Source: an uncultured Bacilli bacterium (GTDB taxonomy: Bacteria > Bacillota_I > Bacilli_A > RF39 > UBA660). Taken from it: DNA of 64,000 nucleotides. The position numbers and the translations under genes were made by a program. Numbering within the stretch: position 1 is the first letter of the stretch; each line of letters starts with the position of its first letter. Location of the stretch: NCBI GenBank assembly GCA_934120635.1, contig CAKOUR010000010.1, forward strand, positions 4,829 to 68,828, written 5' to 3'. Of the stretch, positions 8,919 through 18,451 are shown piece after piece. A model generated the notes under the pieces. It saw nothing but the letters and a program-made list of their open reading frames with translations, searched no databases and was not told the origin of the DNA.

Positions 8919-9458
8919 TCATGTCAAACTAGCTTGAATAATTAACTGTTTTTTCTTATCTTCTAAACTACAAGTAATTAAATATAAAGTATTATTATCA
9001 CAATTAGAAATCATATATCCCATCTTGTCTATCAAATAAATATCAGAAACAATATAATATAACTTATGATCAAAAAAATTAAGAATAATAATATCACCAA
9101 TTTTAACATCTACCAAATGATTAAAATAACTATATCTTCCATTACCAGAATGAGCAGCAAAATAATAAAGATTTTCTTCTATCTTACTTTCTTTTAAAAT
9201 TTCTACATGATAATCTACTGTATTAAGTGAACTATCAATAGGATAAACATAATCTTTAAACGATATACAAGGAATATCAAGTTCTAACAGATAATTAAAA
9301 TACTTACCTCTCTTTTGCTTATCAAAAGAATCAGGAAAAGCAACAACCAAATTTTTTAAAAATATCTCTTTCTTTTGCTTTGGGATAACCAAAAAAAATC
9401 CTATAATCAGTAAAATACTAATTCCTAAAATGAACTTTTTGATAAAAAAATCCTCCAA
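8919..9458 (-). CDS. Sortase, dedicated to the adjacent adhesin
   Basis: A roughly 175-residue sortase with an N-terminal membrane segment, catalytic His in YYFAAHSGNG and catalytic Cys in LYLITCS. The Arg that normally completes the triad seems replaced: the aligned position reads KKKQLII instead of a basic R-L/Y-V motif. The start is unclear. The only conventional codon is a TTG at 9458 with no ribosome site before it, whereas GGAGG lies 8 nt before an ATC at 9443-9441 that would give the natural N-terminus M-KKFILGISILL. It overlaps the end of the adhesin gene, so the pair is co-expressed, and presumably anchors that protein. Confidence 0.85.
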   Translation of the reverse strand: MEDFFIKKFILGISILLIIGFFLVIPKQKKEIFLKNLVVAFPDSFDKQKRGKYFNYLLELDIPCISFKDYVYPIDSSLNTVDYHVEILKESKIEENLYYFAAHSGNGRYSYFNHLVDVKIGDIIILNFFDHKLYYIVSDIYLIDKMGYMISNCDNNTLYLITCSLEDKKKQLIIQASLT

Positions 9459-11862
9459 TAGTAATCAAAATAATGACAATAGCAACCCCTAAAAAGTAAG
9501 GAATATTTTCCATGGTATCTGGAACATCTACCACCTTTTTAGAAATTTGATTAACAAAAGAAACTTCCCATAACTTTTTAGAGTCATCAATACTAATACA
9601 TTGTCTTTCATTACTAAGTAAATATTTTCCTTTAATTTTCTTTTGAACAAAACAATACTTTCCCAAAGGAAGTTCTTTAAATTTTAATCTTCCTTCTTCA
9701 TCAGTTAGCCCAGTATCAATAATTTCATCTTTCTCATTTCTAATTTCTACAATAGTTCCTTCAATATCATCACCATTTTCATCATAATTATGATACTCCA
9801 AATCCATCTTAGAAATCTGCTCCAAAAATTCTAAAAATAATTCTACCTTTTCATCTTTCTTTTTATTAATATTTAAATCAAAGCATTTCTGTTCACCAGT
9901 TTTTTTATTTCTTACACAATAATTTCCCAATAGCAACAATAATTCCTTTTTCCCCTTATCATTAGTTACAAAATGATCAATTACTTCATTCTTTGGATAA
10001 AGAAGATTATCATAAAGAAAAATATCATCTTTAGCAATCAATTCAAAATCTACATTAGGTTGAATATCTTTTCGATATTGATACTTATTTTTTTCAAGAG
10101 AAAAAACTTCTTTAAACGAAGAAATATAAACTGTTCCTTTAATTAACTTTTGATAAATATTTGTGTTATAAATTAAATATTTACCATCAATCAACATTTC
10201 TTTAGTATCATCTAAAGTAAAGTCAATTTTTTGGTTTTGAAATTGATAAATAGAAGGAACTTCAACTTCTTCCAATCGATATTTTCCATAACCAACTTCC
10301 ATAGGAAATAAAATTTCTCCCGAAGAATTTGTAGTAAAAACCTCAATATCATTAATTGACAAATATTTTTTCTTTGAATAGTCATATATTCGATAAGAAA
10401 ATCCTTCTAAATTTATTTTCTTATCATAATCAAAATCAAATTCACTAATTTTAATTTTACAAAGAATATAAGGATCAATCAAATTAATTACCATTTTACT
10501 ACTAGAATGCTTATAAATATTAAAAGAAATATTCCCAATTTTTCCATAGCCAAAAGAAGTTGTTAATTGATGCAAAAAATATCTTCCATAAGGTAATTCT
10601 ACTTCAATTATTCCATCATCATTTGTGTTAAAAATACCATAACTTCTCTGATTTTCTCCAACTATTTCAAATTGAATATTTTTTTCTTTTCTTAATTCTC
10701 CAGTATTTTCAAAATTATATTTTTTACTCAATCTAACCTGCTGATAATAAGGGTATTCTTCTAATAAAACTGGCATATCATCAATACCAAAATTAATTTC
10801 CTTTTCATCTAAATTCAACAAATAACCTGTACTTTCTTTTGTCTGTTTAACAAAATAAGTTCCATAAGGCAAATTATTAACAAATTCTTTTCCTTCCCCA
10901 TTTACTGTAAATTCTTCCAAAAATTCATGATTTTGATTATACAAAGAATAAGTAGCCCCTTCAAATGATCCTTGTCCACTAGGTACACTTTCTTTCGTTT
11001 CTCCATCAATGACTTGAAAATCCATATCTTTTCCTTCAATTTGAAAAGAAATCTCTACTGTTTCATTCAAAAAATTACCGACAGAAATTAATTGCTGAGA
11101 ATTATCATAATAATAAAACCGACTATTCACAGGATAAAATTTCTTTTTCTTCAAAATAATTTTCTCTCTTCCAACATAATTCGTTCCTATTTGAATCTTT
11201 AAAGTATCATCAGATATCGAAACAGAAGAATGACCAAAATCCACCACTTCATACAAAGCCAAATTTCCTGATGAGATCTTAATCTCCAAATTATCTCCAA
11301 TAAAATAAGTACCCCCATTAATAAAATTTAAAGATAACTTCTTTTTATTTTCTTGAACCAAACTAAGAATTTCATTTTTATAACTTTCAATATTAATACG
11401 AGGACCATTTTTATCTAATATGGTTGTCCACTCTACTGAACCACCACTTAAATATTCCCAAATTAACTCTTGAGCAGCCATATAATAAAAATGACTACTA
11501 TGTCCAGGATACAAATAGCCAAAATAACTAATTTCTTGAACATATTTTTTAGCATCATCACTTAAAGAAGACAAACCAAAGTTTTCAGTAGAGTGATACC
11601 ACTCTGTAGTAATTCCTTTACCTAATTCTACACAATAAGAAACAACCCCATTCAAAGTATACATATCTAAATAATATAAATGCTCTTCTCCATTAAATTT
11701 AGCAACCGCATAATACCCTTCCATACGATTTTTTTCTAATTTAGAATCATTCATCCCTGCTTGAACAAAAACTCCTCGAAAACATAAAATCGTAAAAAGA
11801 AATAAAAAAATAAAATGCCAAATAAAAGATTTCCGTTCATTTCTAGCTTTAATTTTTTTCAT
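9418..11862 (-). CDS. Thioester-domain, Cna-B-type surface adhesin with sortase signal
   Basis: An 814-residue exported protein. After a signal peptide (about 1-36) comes a TQXA-type thioester domain: Cys77 in SYCVELG and Gln131 in AAQELIWEY are placed as in proteins whose Cys-Gln thioester bonds covalently to host or matrix amines. Several prealbumin-like Cna-B/SpaA repeats follow, marked by LPYGTYFVKQ, LPYGRYFLHQ, VGYGKYRLEE and LPLGKYCFVQ. The C-terminus has VPDT (near residue 780), a membrane segment and a basic tail, a variant LPXTG sorting signal. The sortase gene overlaps its 3' end. A surface adhesin is the clear inference; its ligand is unknown. Confidence 0.9.
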   Translation of the reverse strand: MKKIKARNERKSFIWHFIFLFLFTILCFRGVFVQAGMNDSKLEKNRMEGYYAVAKFNGEEHLYYLDMYTLNGVVSYCVELGKGITTEWYHSTENFGLSSLSDDAKKYVQEISYFGYLYPGHSSHFYYMAAQELIWEYLSGGSVEWTTILDKNGPRINIESYKNEILSLVQENKKKLSLNFINGGTYFIGDNLEIKISSGNLALYEVVDFGHSSVSISDDTLKIQIGTNYVGREKIILKKKKFYPVNSRFYYYDNSQQLISVGNFLNETVEISFQIEGKDMDFQVIDGETKESVPSGQGSFEGATYSLYNQNHEFLEEFTVNGEGKEFVNNLPYGTYFVKQTKESTGYLLNLDEKEINFGIDDMPVLLEEYPYYQQVRLSKKYNFENTGELRKEKNIQFEIVGENQRSYGIFNTNDDGIIEVELPYGRYFLHQLTTSFGYGKIGNISFNIYKHSSSKMVINLIDPYILCKIKISEFDFDYDKKINLEGFSYRIYDYSKKKYLSINDIEVFTTNSSGEILFPMEVGYGKYRLEEVEVPSIYQFQNQKIDFTLDDTKEMLIDGKYLIYNTNIYQKLIKGTVYISSFKEVFSLEKNKYQYRKDIQPNVDFELIAKDDIFLYDNLLYPKNEVIDHFVTNDKGKKELLLLLGNYCVRNKKTGEQKCFDLNINKKKDEKVELFLEFLEQISKMDLEYHNYDENGDDIEGTIVEIRNEKDEIIDTGLTDEEGRLKFKELPLGKYCFVQKKIKGKYLLSNERQCISIDDSKKLWEVSFVNQISKKVVDVPDTMENIPYFLGVAIVIILITIGGFFYQKVHFRN

Positions 11863-11937
11863 TTTTTTCCTCCTCTACCTATATTATTCTAGGTCACCAA
11901 AGAAAAATCCTTCATCATCTTAAAACTTTTAACAAAA

Positions 11938-11991
11938 AAAATACTTATCTAGTTCTCTCCTTACAAAAAGAATAAACCAAATAAGTATTTT
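11938..11991 (-). terminator. Terminator of pepO, TACTTA type
   Basis: Complementary arms AAAATACTTAT (11938-11948) and ATAAGTATTTT (11981-11991) enclose a 32-nt loop; the minus-strand product ends in a T run. The same arm sequence recurs at other gene ends in the window. Confidence 0.65.
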
Positions 11992-11998
11992 AACAAAT

Positions 11999-13939
11999 CT
12001 ACCAAACCTTAACCCTTTTTTCTTTTGAAATATACATCTTATCCCAAGGCATCAAAGAATAAACCCGATAAAATGTATCCGTTGAAGAAAGAACAGCATT
12101 TACCCGATATTTATTAGGAGCATGAGTATCCACTAATAACAATAACTTTTGATATTCCTTACTAGATTCTTCTACCCATAACCGAGCATACTCTTGATAA
12201 GTAAGCCTAATCTCTTCATCAGAAGTCCTCTTATTCAAAAGAATTTTACTAATACATTGAATCGCACTCAAATCAGCAATATTCTCATTCACAGTCCTAT
12301 TTCCATCAATATAAAGACCAGAACTAACCTCGTATTTAGAATAATAATCTACAATTTTCTTTTCATATTTCTGATAATTCTCTCGATCCTGCTTACTCCA
12401 CCATTCCAAATAATTCCCATCTTCATCATACCAACTCCCATTAAAATCAAACCCATGACTCACTTCATGAGCCAAAATCATTCCAATTGATCCTAAATAA
12501 ATATCCTTATCTTTCTTTAAATCAATCAAAGAATACATAGCAGTTGGAACATAAACAGTCTGAGAAATAGGACTATAATAAGCATTAACCTCCATATGAT
12601 TAACTTCACGAACAAAACTCTTCTCTTTCTCTAACTTCAATAAATTCTGATAATGATTAATCTGAATAATATTTTCAATAAGATTATTTCCTAAATTAAA
12701 CGAAGAAAACAAAGAAAAATCCTTATCCCCACTTCCAGTTACCAATTTCATTTTTTCTAACTTAGCAACTGCTCTTTTCTTCGTCTTAGAAGATAGCCAC
12801 TCATTATGAAGTAACATTTCTTGATAAGTATTTTTAATCTCCAAAAAAGTATCCTTTAAATACTGTTCAATCTCTTTATTTTGATACTTCTTCCCATAAT
12901 AATAAGAAAATTCAGAAGAAAATAATTGAAGAACCAAATTCATATTCTTTTTTTCTAAATTATTCTCTATATCCATTCCCATATCCTCATTTAAACGCTG
13001 AATCACATCAACATAATCTGAAGACAAATAAGAAGCATAATGAGATAAAATCATCACCAACAAATGATTTTTCCATAAATCTAAATATTCATCAGATAAA
13101 TATGTATTCAATTTCTGATACTGCCCCTGATCAACAATATTATAATTTTCTCTTACTATTCCCTTAGAAGAAAAATACTGATCAATATTTACCCTAGAAT
13201 AAATAGATTTTAACTCTTCAAAACGAACTTTATGATAAATATTTTTAGTATCCATCAACTGACTACTCAATTTAGAACTCTTACCAATATCCTCATAAAA
13301 AGAAATCAATTTTTTAGCCATTTCATGAGAAGTATTCTTATCATAACCATATACTTCTAATAATTGAATAATCCCCCTCTTAATATATGCCTTATAAGTC
13401 ATATAATCATCATTCACAAAATAATCACTACTAGCCCCAAAAGCAAAAGAAACAGGAGATAAATAAACTAATGTCTTACTCGTATCATCACTATCTAAAT
13501 CAACACCAAAACTAGTTAAAATATCAATATCTAAATCATTTTCTATCTGAAAAATAATATTCTCTAACTCTTCAATATTCTGACTAGAAAAAACAGAATC
13601 AATATAATATTTAAGAGAAGATAAACCTTCCTGTTCTCTTTTAGAATAATCAGAAACATTTTGATAAACCTCAGAAACAACCTGAGAAAAATTCACATCA
13701 ATTTCTTGATTTCCAGAAACCACTAAAGAAAATAATGCATACTTTTTATCATCAACCTCTTCTTGTGCTTCTGTAAACATACTCCAATTAGATTTATCCT
13801 TCAAATAATTCTTCTTTAAAGTATCCTCATTTACATAAGAATAAAAATCATCTTTTTCTAAACTATTTTGAAAAAACAAAATCTTTCCCAAAAATAATAA
13901 AACAATAATAATCAACAATAAACAATATTTCTTTTTCAA
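11999..13939 (-). CDS. pepO: M13-family (neprilysin-like) zinc metallopeptidase
   Basis: A 646-residue endopeptidase with an uncleaved N-terminal membrane anchor (CLLLIIIVLLFLGKILFF), so it acts outside the cell. The zinc site HEVSH lies in LAHEVSHGFDF and the third ligand in NENIADLSA. The substrate-positioning strand VNAYYSPISQTVYVP and the C-terminal Trp ending (VKVW) are typical of M13. Translation starts at a TTG at 13939, with TAGGCGA as a weak ribosome site. It follows natB by 9 bp, so the exporter and peptidase form one operon. Confidence 0.92.
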   Translation of the reverse strand: MKKKYCLLLIIIVLLFLGKILFFQNSLEKDDFYSYVNEDTLKKNYLKDKSNWSMFTEAQEEVDDKKYALFSLVVSGNQEIDVNFSQVVSEVYQNVSDYSKREQEGLSSLKYYIDSVFSSQNIEELENIIFQIENDLDIDILTSFGVDLDSDDTSKTLVYLSPVSFAFGASSDYFVNDDYMTYKAYIKRGIIQLLEVYGYDKNTSHEMAKKLISFYEDIGKSSKLSSQLMDTKNIYHKVRFEELKSIYSRVNIDQYFSSKGIVRENYNIVDQGQYQKLNTYLSDEYLDLWKNHLLVMILSHYASYLSSDYVDVIQRLNEDMGMDIENNLEKKNMNLVLQLFSSEFSYYYGKKYQNKEIEQYLKDTFLEIKNTYQEMLLHNEWLSSKTKKRAVAKLEKMKLVTGSGDKDFSLFSSFNLGNNLIENIIQINHYQNLLKLEKEKSFVREVNHMEVNAYYSPISQTVYVPTAMYSLIDLKKDKDIYLGSIGMILAHEVSHGFDFNGSWYDEDGNYLEWWSKQDRENYQKYEKKIVDYYSKYEVSSGLYIDGNRTVNENIADLSAIQCISKILLNKRTSDEEIRLTYQEYARLWVEESSKEYQKLLLLVDTHAPNKYRVNAVLSSTDTFYRVYSLMPWDKMYISKEKRVKVW

Positions 13940-13948
13940 TAAAATCGC

Positions 13949-15094
13949 CTACTTACCAAATAAAACTTTTTCAGAACGATATTGCTTTACAATATAAAAC
14001 AAAATAATAACCACATAACAAATAGAAGAAATGATTAACATAAAAATTTCTATAACATGAAACTTTCCAGAAAAAATATCCATTAAACATTGTGTATAAT
14101 TAAAAATAGGAATAAAATAAAACCACTTTTGAATAGATACACCTACTAAAGAAATCATCATGGGAATAATAGTTAAAATATTTAAAATAGAACTAACTGA
14201 CTGAGCTTCTTTATAACTTTTAGTAAAACTAGTAAGCAAAATACTAAGTCCTCCTATAAATAAAGAAGCCATAATAATAATCACAAAAGAAATCAAAATA
14301 CTAGATAAACCAACATGATAAGATAACCCCTCAAAAAATGAAAAATATCTCTTCACAAACTCTAAACTGCCAATAGTCAAAATAAGCCCTATCAAAGAAG
14401 ACAAAAATCCCATAATAACAGTAGCTAAATATTTTCCTAAAATTAAACATCGACTAGAAATCGGAAAAGTAAGTATTGTTTCCAAAGTCCCATTCTCTCT
14501 TTCTACTGCTGTTGCATTAGTAGCCATATTTGTAGTAGTAATCACAATTGACATCACAATATAAGTAAAAGCAATCGTAAACATCAAATTTAGTAAAAAA
14601 TTTTCTCCATCAAGATCAACAATCTTATATTGAACCTGATCAAAAGTCTTCTTAACATCAACATTTTCTCCAATTAAGTAAACCTTAGCCAAATAAGTAT
14701 TATACCCTTCTAAATAAGCCGTTACATAACTCCTTACCTTCATTCCATCAGAAGAATCTTCATTTGTATAAACAACATAATAATTACTATTTTTCTTCTT
14801 TTCAATATATCCTAAAATATCCCCCTTAGAATATGCCTTTTTCATCTCTTTTTTACTCTTATAGTACTTTCCTTTCAAATGTGCATTATTCATCAAAGAA
14901 ATCTCATTTTGATTCAAAGAATAATTAACACCAATAGAATATAAATCATCCTTAGACTCTTCTTCATACATATAAGCATATAAAAAAATCATCGCTGGAA
15001 TTAAAATAGGAAATAATAACAAAGTAATAAATGTTTTCTTATCACGAAATATCGATCTCAATTCTTTTTTTATTGTAATTAAAATTTCTCTCAT
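13949..15094 (-). CDS. ABC-2 type permease, NatB-like
   Basis: A 381-residue integral membrane protein: a membrane segment near residues 20-40, a large extracellular domain, then five or six C-terminal segments. The NatB signature is present (NMATNATAVERENGTLETIL, then FPISSRCLILGKYLA). It pairs with the ATPase just upstream; the ATG at 15094 overlaps that gene's stop (TGATG) with GGAG 7 nt before it. Relatives export sodium or peptides; the substrate here is unknown. Confidence 0.88.
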   Translation of the reverse strand: MREILITIKKELRSIFRDKKTFITLLLFPILIPAMIFLYAYMYEEESKDDLYSIGVNYSLNQNEISLMNNAHLKGKYYKSKKEMKKAYSKGDILGYIEKKKNSNYYVVYTNEDSSDGMKVRSYVTAYLEGYNTYLAKVYLIGENVDVKKTFDQVQYKIVDLDGENFLLNLMFTIAFTYIVMSIVITTTNMATNATAVERENGTLETILTFPISSRCLILGKYLATVIMGFLSSLIGLILTIGSLEFVKRYFSFFEGLSYHVGLSSILISFVIIIMASLFIGGLSILLTSFTKSYKEAQSVSSILNILTIIPMMISLVGVSIQKWFYFIPIFNYTQCLMDIFSGKFHVIEIFMLIISSICYVVIILFYIVKQYRSEKVLFGK

Positions 15095-15843
15095 CACATA
15101 TCTCCATCCATTAAAGCAAAAAAAGCTTCTCTCAAATTACTTGTCTTTGTCTTTTTCAATATATTTTTTGCCTTATCTAACATCAGAATATTCCCATGAT
15201 ACAAAAACAACACATCATCACAAATATTCTCAGCTTCTTCCATATAATGTGTAGAATAAATAATTCCTTTCCCCCTCTTCTTTTCTTCCTTAATAAAATC
15301 AAGAATAATTTGACTAGAAATAACATCTAACCCACTAGTAACCTCATCAAAAATATAGTATTTAGGATCATGTACCAAACATCTAGCAATACTTACTCTT
15401 TGATATTGACCAGTAGATAAATTTTCAATCCTTTGATACAAAAATTCTTCCATACGAAATCTCTTCACAATCATTTGAATTCTTTTCTCCAAAACATCTT
15501 TTTCTACTCCATAATATTCTCCACACATTTGTAATAATTCAAGAGGAGAAATATCCTTATATAACTTCGTACTACCCGACAAAAAAGCAATTTTCCTCTG
15601 AATATCCTTCTTATGAGAAGAATACTCCATACCATCAACAAAAATCTTCCCTGAACTAGACTCCATTAACCCAGATAACATCCGAAGAAGAGTTGTCTTC
15701 CCAGCACCATTAGGCCCTAATATTCCAAGAATCTCACCTTCCTTCAAAGTAAAAGATAAATCCTTATCTGCATAAAAAGAAACTATCTCTTTTTTAGAAA
15801 TTTTCTTTTCAAACTCTTTAGAAATATGCTTTACCTCTATCAA
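15094..15843 (-). CDS. ABC transporter ATPase, NatA-like
   Basis: A 249-residue ATPase with Walker A GPNGAGKTTLLR, signature LSTGQYQRVSIAR, Walker B YYIFDEVTSGLDV and the switch His in YSTHYMEEAE. The start is a TTG at 15843: AAGGAGGTGG lies 8 nt upstream and gives the natural N-terminus (M)IEVKHISKEF; a TTG at 15867 lacks such a site. It energises the NatB-like permease downstream. Confidence 0.92.
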   Translation of the reverse strand: MIEVKHISKEFEKKISKKEIVSFYADKDLSFTLKEGEILGILGPNGAGKTTLLRMLSGLMESSSGKIFVDGMEYSSHKKDIQRKIAFLSGSTKLYKDISPLELLQMCGEYYGVEKDVLEKRIQMIVKRFRMEEFLYQRIENLSTGQYQRVSIARCLVHDPKYYIFDEVTSGLDVISSQIILDFIKEEKKRGKGIIYSTHYMEEAENICDDVLFLYHGNILMLDKAKNILKKTKTSNLREAFFALMDGDM

Positions 15844-15856
15844 TATTACCACCTCC

Positions 15857-16393
15857 TTACTTAACAAAAGTTTTTATCAAAACAAAAACACAAAAAACAA
15901 TTACTAATATACCAAATAAAATCAAAAGAATATTAGAAAAGAAACCTTCATTAAAAATCCTCTTATCTTCTTTAACATCTAAAATAGGTTGTTCAAATAA
16001 GTTCTCTCTAATAAAAGAATAATACTTCATCATCTCTTTTATACGAATTAAAGGAACACTACTAACATAACAACTATTAATATCATAATATTGTGTACCT
16101 TCTAAAAAGATATCATCTAAAATAGAAAATCCATCTTCCTCAAATTTTTCTTTAGCATCATGATTCAATAATCTCTTAACAACACTATCCATAACTTCCT
16201 TTTCACCATTTTTAAACTTAGTATCAATAACATAACCTTTACTATTCTTTTCCAAACGAGAAACAAAAAGATTAGCATCTATCTTATCCCTACGAATAGC
16301 AAAAACAACATAAGTATTATTATCATACAAAACACCACATAAAACCAAAGCCATCATCTTAACAGCACTATCTTGATCAATCACTTCTACCAT
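15857..16393 (-). CDS. Tail-anchored protein of unknown function
   Basis: A 178-residue protein with a soluble N-terminal domain (YVVFAIRRDKIDANLFVSRL, then GYVIDTKFKNGEKEVMDSV) and one C-terminal membrane segment (ILLILFGILVIVFCVFVLI) followed by a short basic tail, so most of it should face the cytoplasm. It lies 13 bp before the natA start and is probably the first gene of the natAB-pepO operon. I do not recognise the domain. Confidence 0.75.
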   Translation of the reverse strand: MVEVIDQDSAVKMMALVLCGVLYDNNTYVVFAIRRDKIDANLFVSRLEKNSKGYVIDTKFKNGEKEVMDSVVKRLLNHDAKEKFEEDGFSILDDIFLEGTQYYDINSCYVSSVPLIRIKEMMKYYSFIRENLFEQPILDVKEDKRIFNEGFFSNILLILFGILVIVFCVFVLIKTFVK

Positions 16394-16515
16394 ATCATCA
16401 CCTATTCTAATAGTAGCACATTTTAATAAAATAAACTAGAGAAAAAAATAATTTATAAAATAAAAAAATAGAAAAATCCCAAAAGATTAATCTATTTTTC
16501 CTACATCCCAAAATT

Positions 16516-18117
16516 TTATGAAGCCTTCTCATTCAACCTCTTTACCTTCATCATTTTCTCATTATTCAATTTCTTACCCCTTAATAATCTCTTTTGAATA
16601 ATATCAACCTTATTTTGTTGATGAAGAATAAGATTTTCTATCTTCAATATTTTTTGCAAAGTTTCTTCATAATGAGGAATATCTGAAGAATACTGCATCA
16701 AGAAATCACTCTTTAACTTCTCAACATGACCTAAAGTATCTTCAATCAAATAAGAAGTATAACGAATATCAGTAAGCTTACTAAAAATATCTTTTTCATA
16801 ATCAATAGCCTCATACCGAACATGATTTTTCTCTTCAAGATGAATTCCTCGATAAGTATTTTGAATCATTCTTCTTGTAAGAAGTGTTTGAATACCAATT
16901 GATGGCAACAAGCCACTAAAAGGAGAAAGCATCATTAAACCAACATATCTAAGACCATTCCCCAATAATTGATTAATCCCCTTAAGTTCATATGTAGTAT
17001 ACTCTATTTGACTAATCTCTCCAACTTTTGCTATCAATTTATTAAAATAATCATCCTGCTTTTTTATCTCCTCATTACAATCATCCAAAATTTTAATCTC
17101 ATCTACTAACCCATCTTTTATAACCTTATATTTTTTATCTCTATCCTGATAATCAAAAATTTTATCCTGATTTTCCTCCTGCAATACAATCGTATCCTCA
17201 CGAACTCTTTGCAAAGCAAGATAAAGAGAATTAAATTCATCTAAAGCTTTATACCCAGAAGTAAACTTCTTTTTATCTACTTCATTATCTAATAATTCAC
17301 GATACTCAATCATATCATCAACAATACTATTATCTTCTATACCAATAACTCCATCAATATAATTATTTCTCTTATACAAATTATACTGTTCAATAACAGC
17401 ATTTAATTTTTTAATTAACGCATTAATCCTTTTCTTAAGTTCCAACACCTTAGCAAGCTCTACCTCATTCTCTTGCTTATCCCTAATCAAAAACAATTCA
17501 CTCGCTAAAACATCTACTTCATCCAAATAATTTTCAAACTGCTCCTTAATCTTATCAATAATCTCACTACCAAATTCTTTTAATTTCTCTTGTTCATCTT
17601 GAGAATGATTAGAAACTCCCACACGCTTCTTCAAATAACTTCTTCTAACCAACTTACTTTTTTCTTTAGTAACCCTATTCTCTTTAAACTCATTCTTGTC
17701 TTTCACTATCACAGTTTCTTTAGAATAATCTTCTTTCTCAGAAAGAACTTCTTTTTTCTCTTCTAAAAATACTTCATGATCTGCTTTCTTCATATCAGCA
17801 GTAACATTAATATCTTTAACTTCATTTTTCTGCAAATCATTTACCTTTTCAGTTGATTTAGATAAAGTTTTTTCATCAAAAATATCATTTTCCTGAAGTT
17901 CTTTTACTTCTTCTTTCTTCTTAACTTCCCCAATACCTCTAACTACTCTTACTCGATAAACTCCCCCATCTTCTCTTACTTTTTCCTTAATTTCAGCAAT
18001 CTTCTCCTGAATAAATTGCTCATTTTCCTTATGAAATCTCATTTTTTTAGAACGAGATAATCGAATATTTCTAATTCTTTCTTGAAATTTACTAAATCTA
18101 CCACTATTTTCAGCCAT
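16516..18117 (-). CDS. Long charged coiled-coil protein
   Basis: A 533-residue, strongly charged protein. Residues 1-40 are very basic (RFSKFQERIRNIRLSRSKKM), 60-180 are a Glu/Lys-rich low-complexity region, and most of the rest is predicted coiled coil. One weakly hydrophobic segment (LRYVGLMMLSPFSGLLPSIG) around residue 390 could touch membrane. No enzymatic motif is seen. GGGGAGGTG precedes the ATG. It follows the 57-residue gene by 29 bp. A scaffold or cytoskeletal role is only a guess. Confidence 0.75.
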   Translation of the reverse strand: MAENSGRFSKFQERIRNIRLSRSKKMRFHKENEQFIQEKIAEIKEKVREDGGVYRVRVVRGIGEVKKKEEVKELQENDIFDEKTLSKSTEKVNDLQKNEVKDINVTADMKKADHEVFLEEKKEVLSEKEDYSKETVIVKDKNEFKENRVTKEKSKLVRRSYLKKRVGVSNHSQDEQEKLKEFGSEIIDKIKEQFENYLDEVDVLASELFLIRDKQENEVELAKVLELKKRINALIKKLNAVIEQYNLYKRNNYIDGVIGIEDNSIVDDMIEYRELLDNEVDKKKFTSGYKALDEFNSLYLALQRVREDTIVLQEENQDKIFDYQDRDKKYKVIKDGLVDEIKILDDCNEEIKKQDDYFNKLIAKVGEISQIEYTTYELKGINQLLGNGLRYVGLMMLSPFSGLLPSIGIQTLLTRRMIQNTYRGIHLEEKNHVRYEAIDYEKDIFSKLTDIRYTSYLIEDTLGHVEKLKSDFLMQYSSDIPHYEETLQKILKIENLILHQQNKVDIIQKRLLRGKKLNNEKMMKVKRLNEKAS

Positions 18118-18146
18118 AAAAACACCTCCCCTTAATAAAAAAAGAA

Positions 18147-18320
18147 TTAATCAGTAATCCCGCCAATTCTTTTAATATCTTCAGTTGATTTTCCCGTAAT
18201 TATCGTAATATCTTCAAATGGAACGTTCCCATTAAGTAAAATTTTAACTGTATTTACTTTAGATTCCTCTAACTCTTCCTCAGTTAATTCAACCATATTA
18301 TTTTGACCTTTCATATTCAT
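18147..18320 (-). CDS. Small acidic protein, 57 residues
   Basis: An open frame starting at ATG 18320 with AAGGTGG about 8 nt upstream and a near-consensus promoter 43 bp further up. The product has an acidic N-terminal helix (MVELTEEELEESK) and a compact second half (VKILLNGNVPFEDITIITGK). The second half has a helix-turn-helix-like rhythm (PFEDITIITGKSTEDIKRIG). It is not a family I can name. It precedes the coiled-coil gene in the same transcript. Confidence 0.7.
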   Translation of the reverse strand: MNMKGQNNMVELTEEELEESKVNTVKILLNGNVPFEDITIITGKSTEDIKRIGGITD

Positions 18321-18362
18321 ACTACTACCACCTTTATATAAATTTCTTCTAAAACAAATTTT

Positions 18363-18391
18363 ATTATATATTATTATTCTAATTTATACAA
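18363..18391 (-). promoter_or_regulatory. Sigma-A promoter of the 57-residue gene and coiled-coil gene
   Basis: Minus strand: TTGTAT (18386-18391), 17-bp spacer, perfect TATAAT (18363-18368). Confidence 0.7.
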
Positions 18392-18451
18392 CAATTTTAA
18401 AAGAAAAACTAGAAAAAAAGAGAGCAATAAAAATAGGAGTTTTTTCATTAA

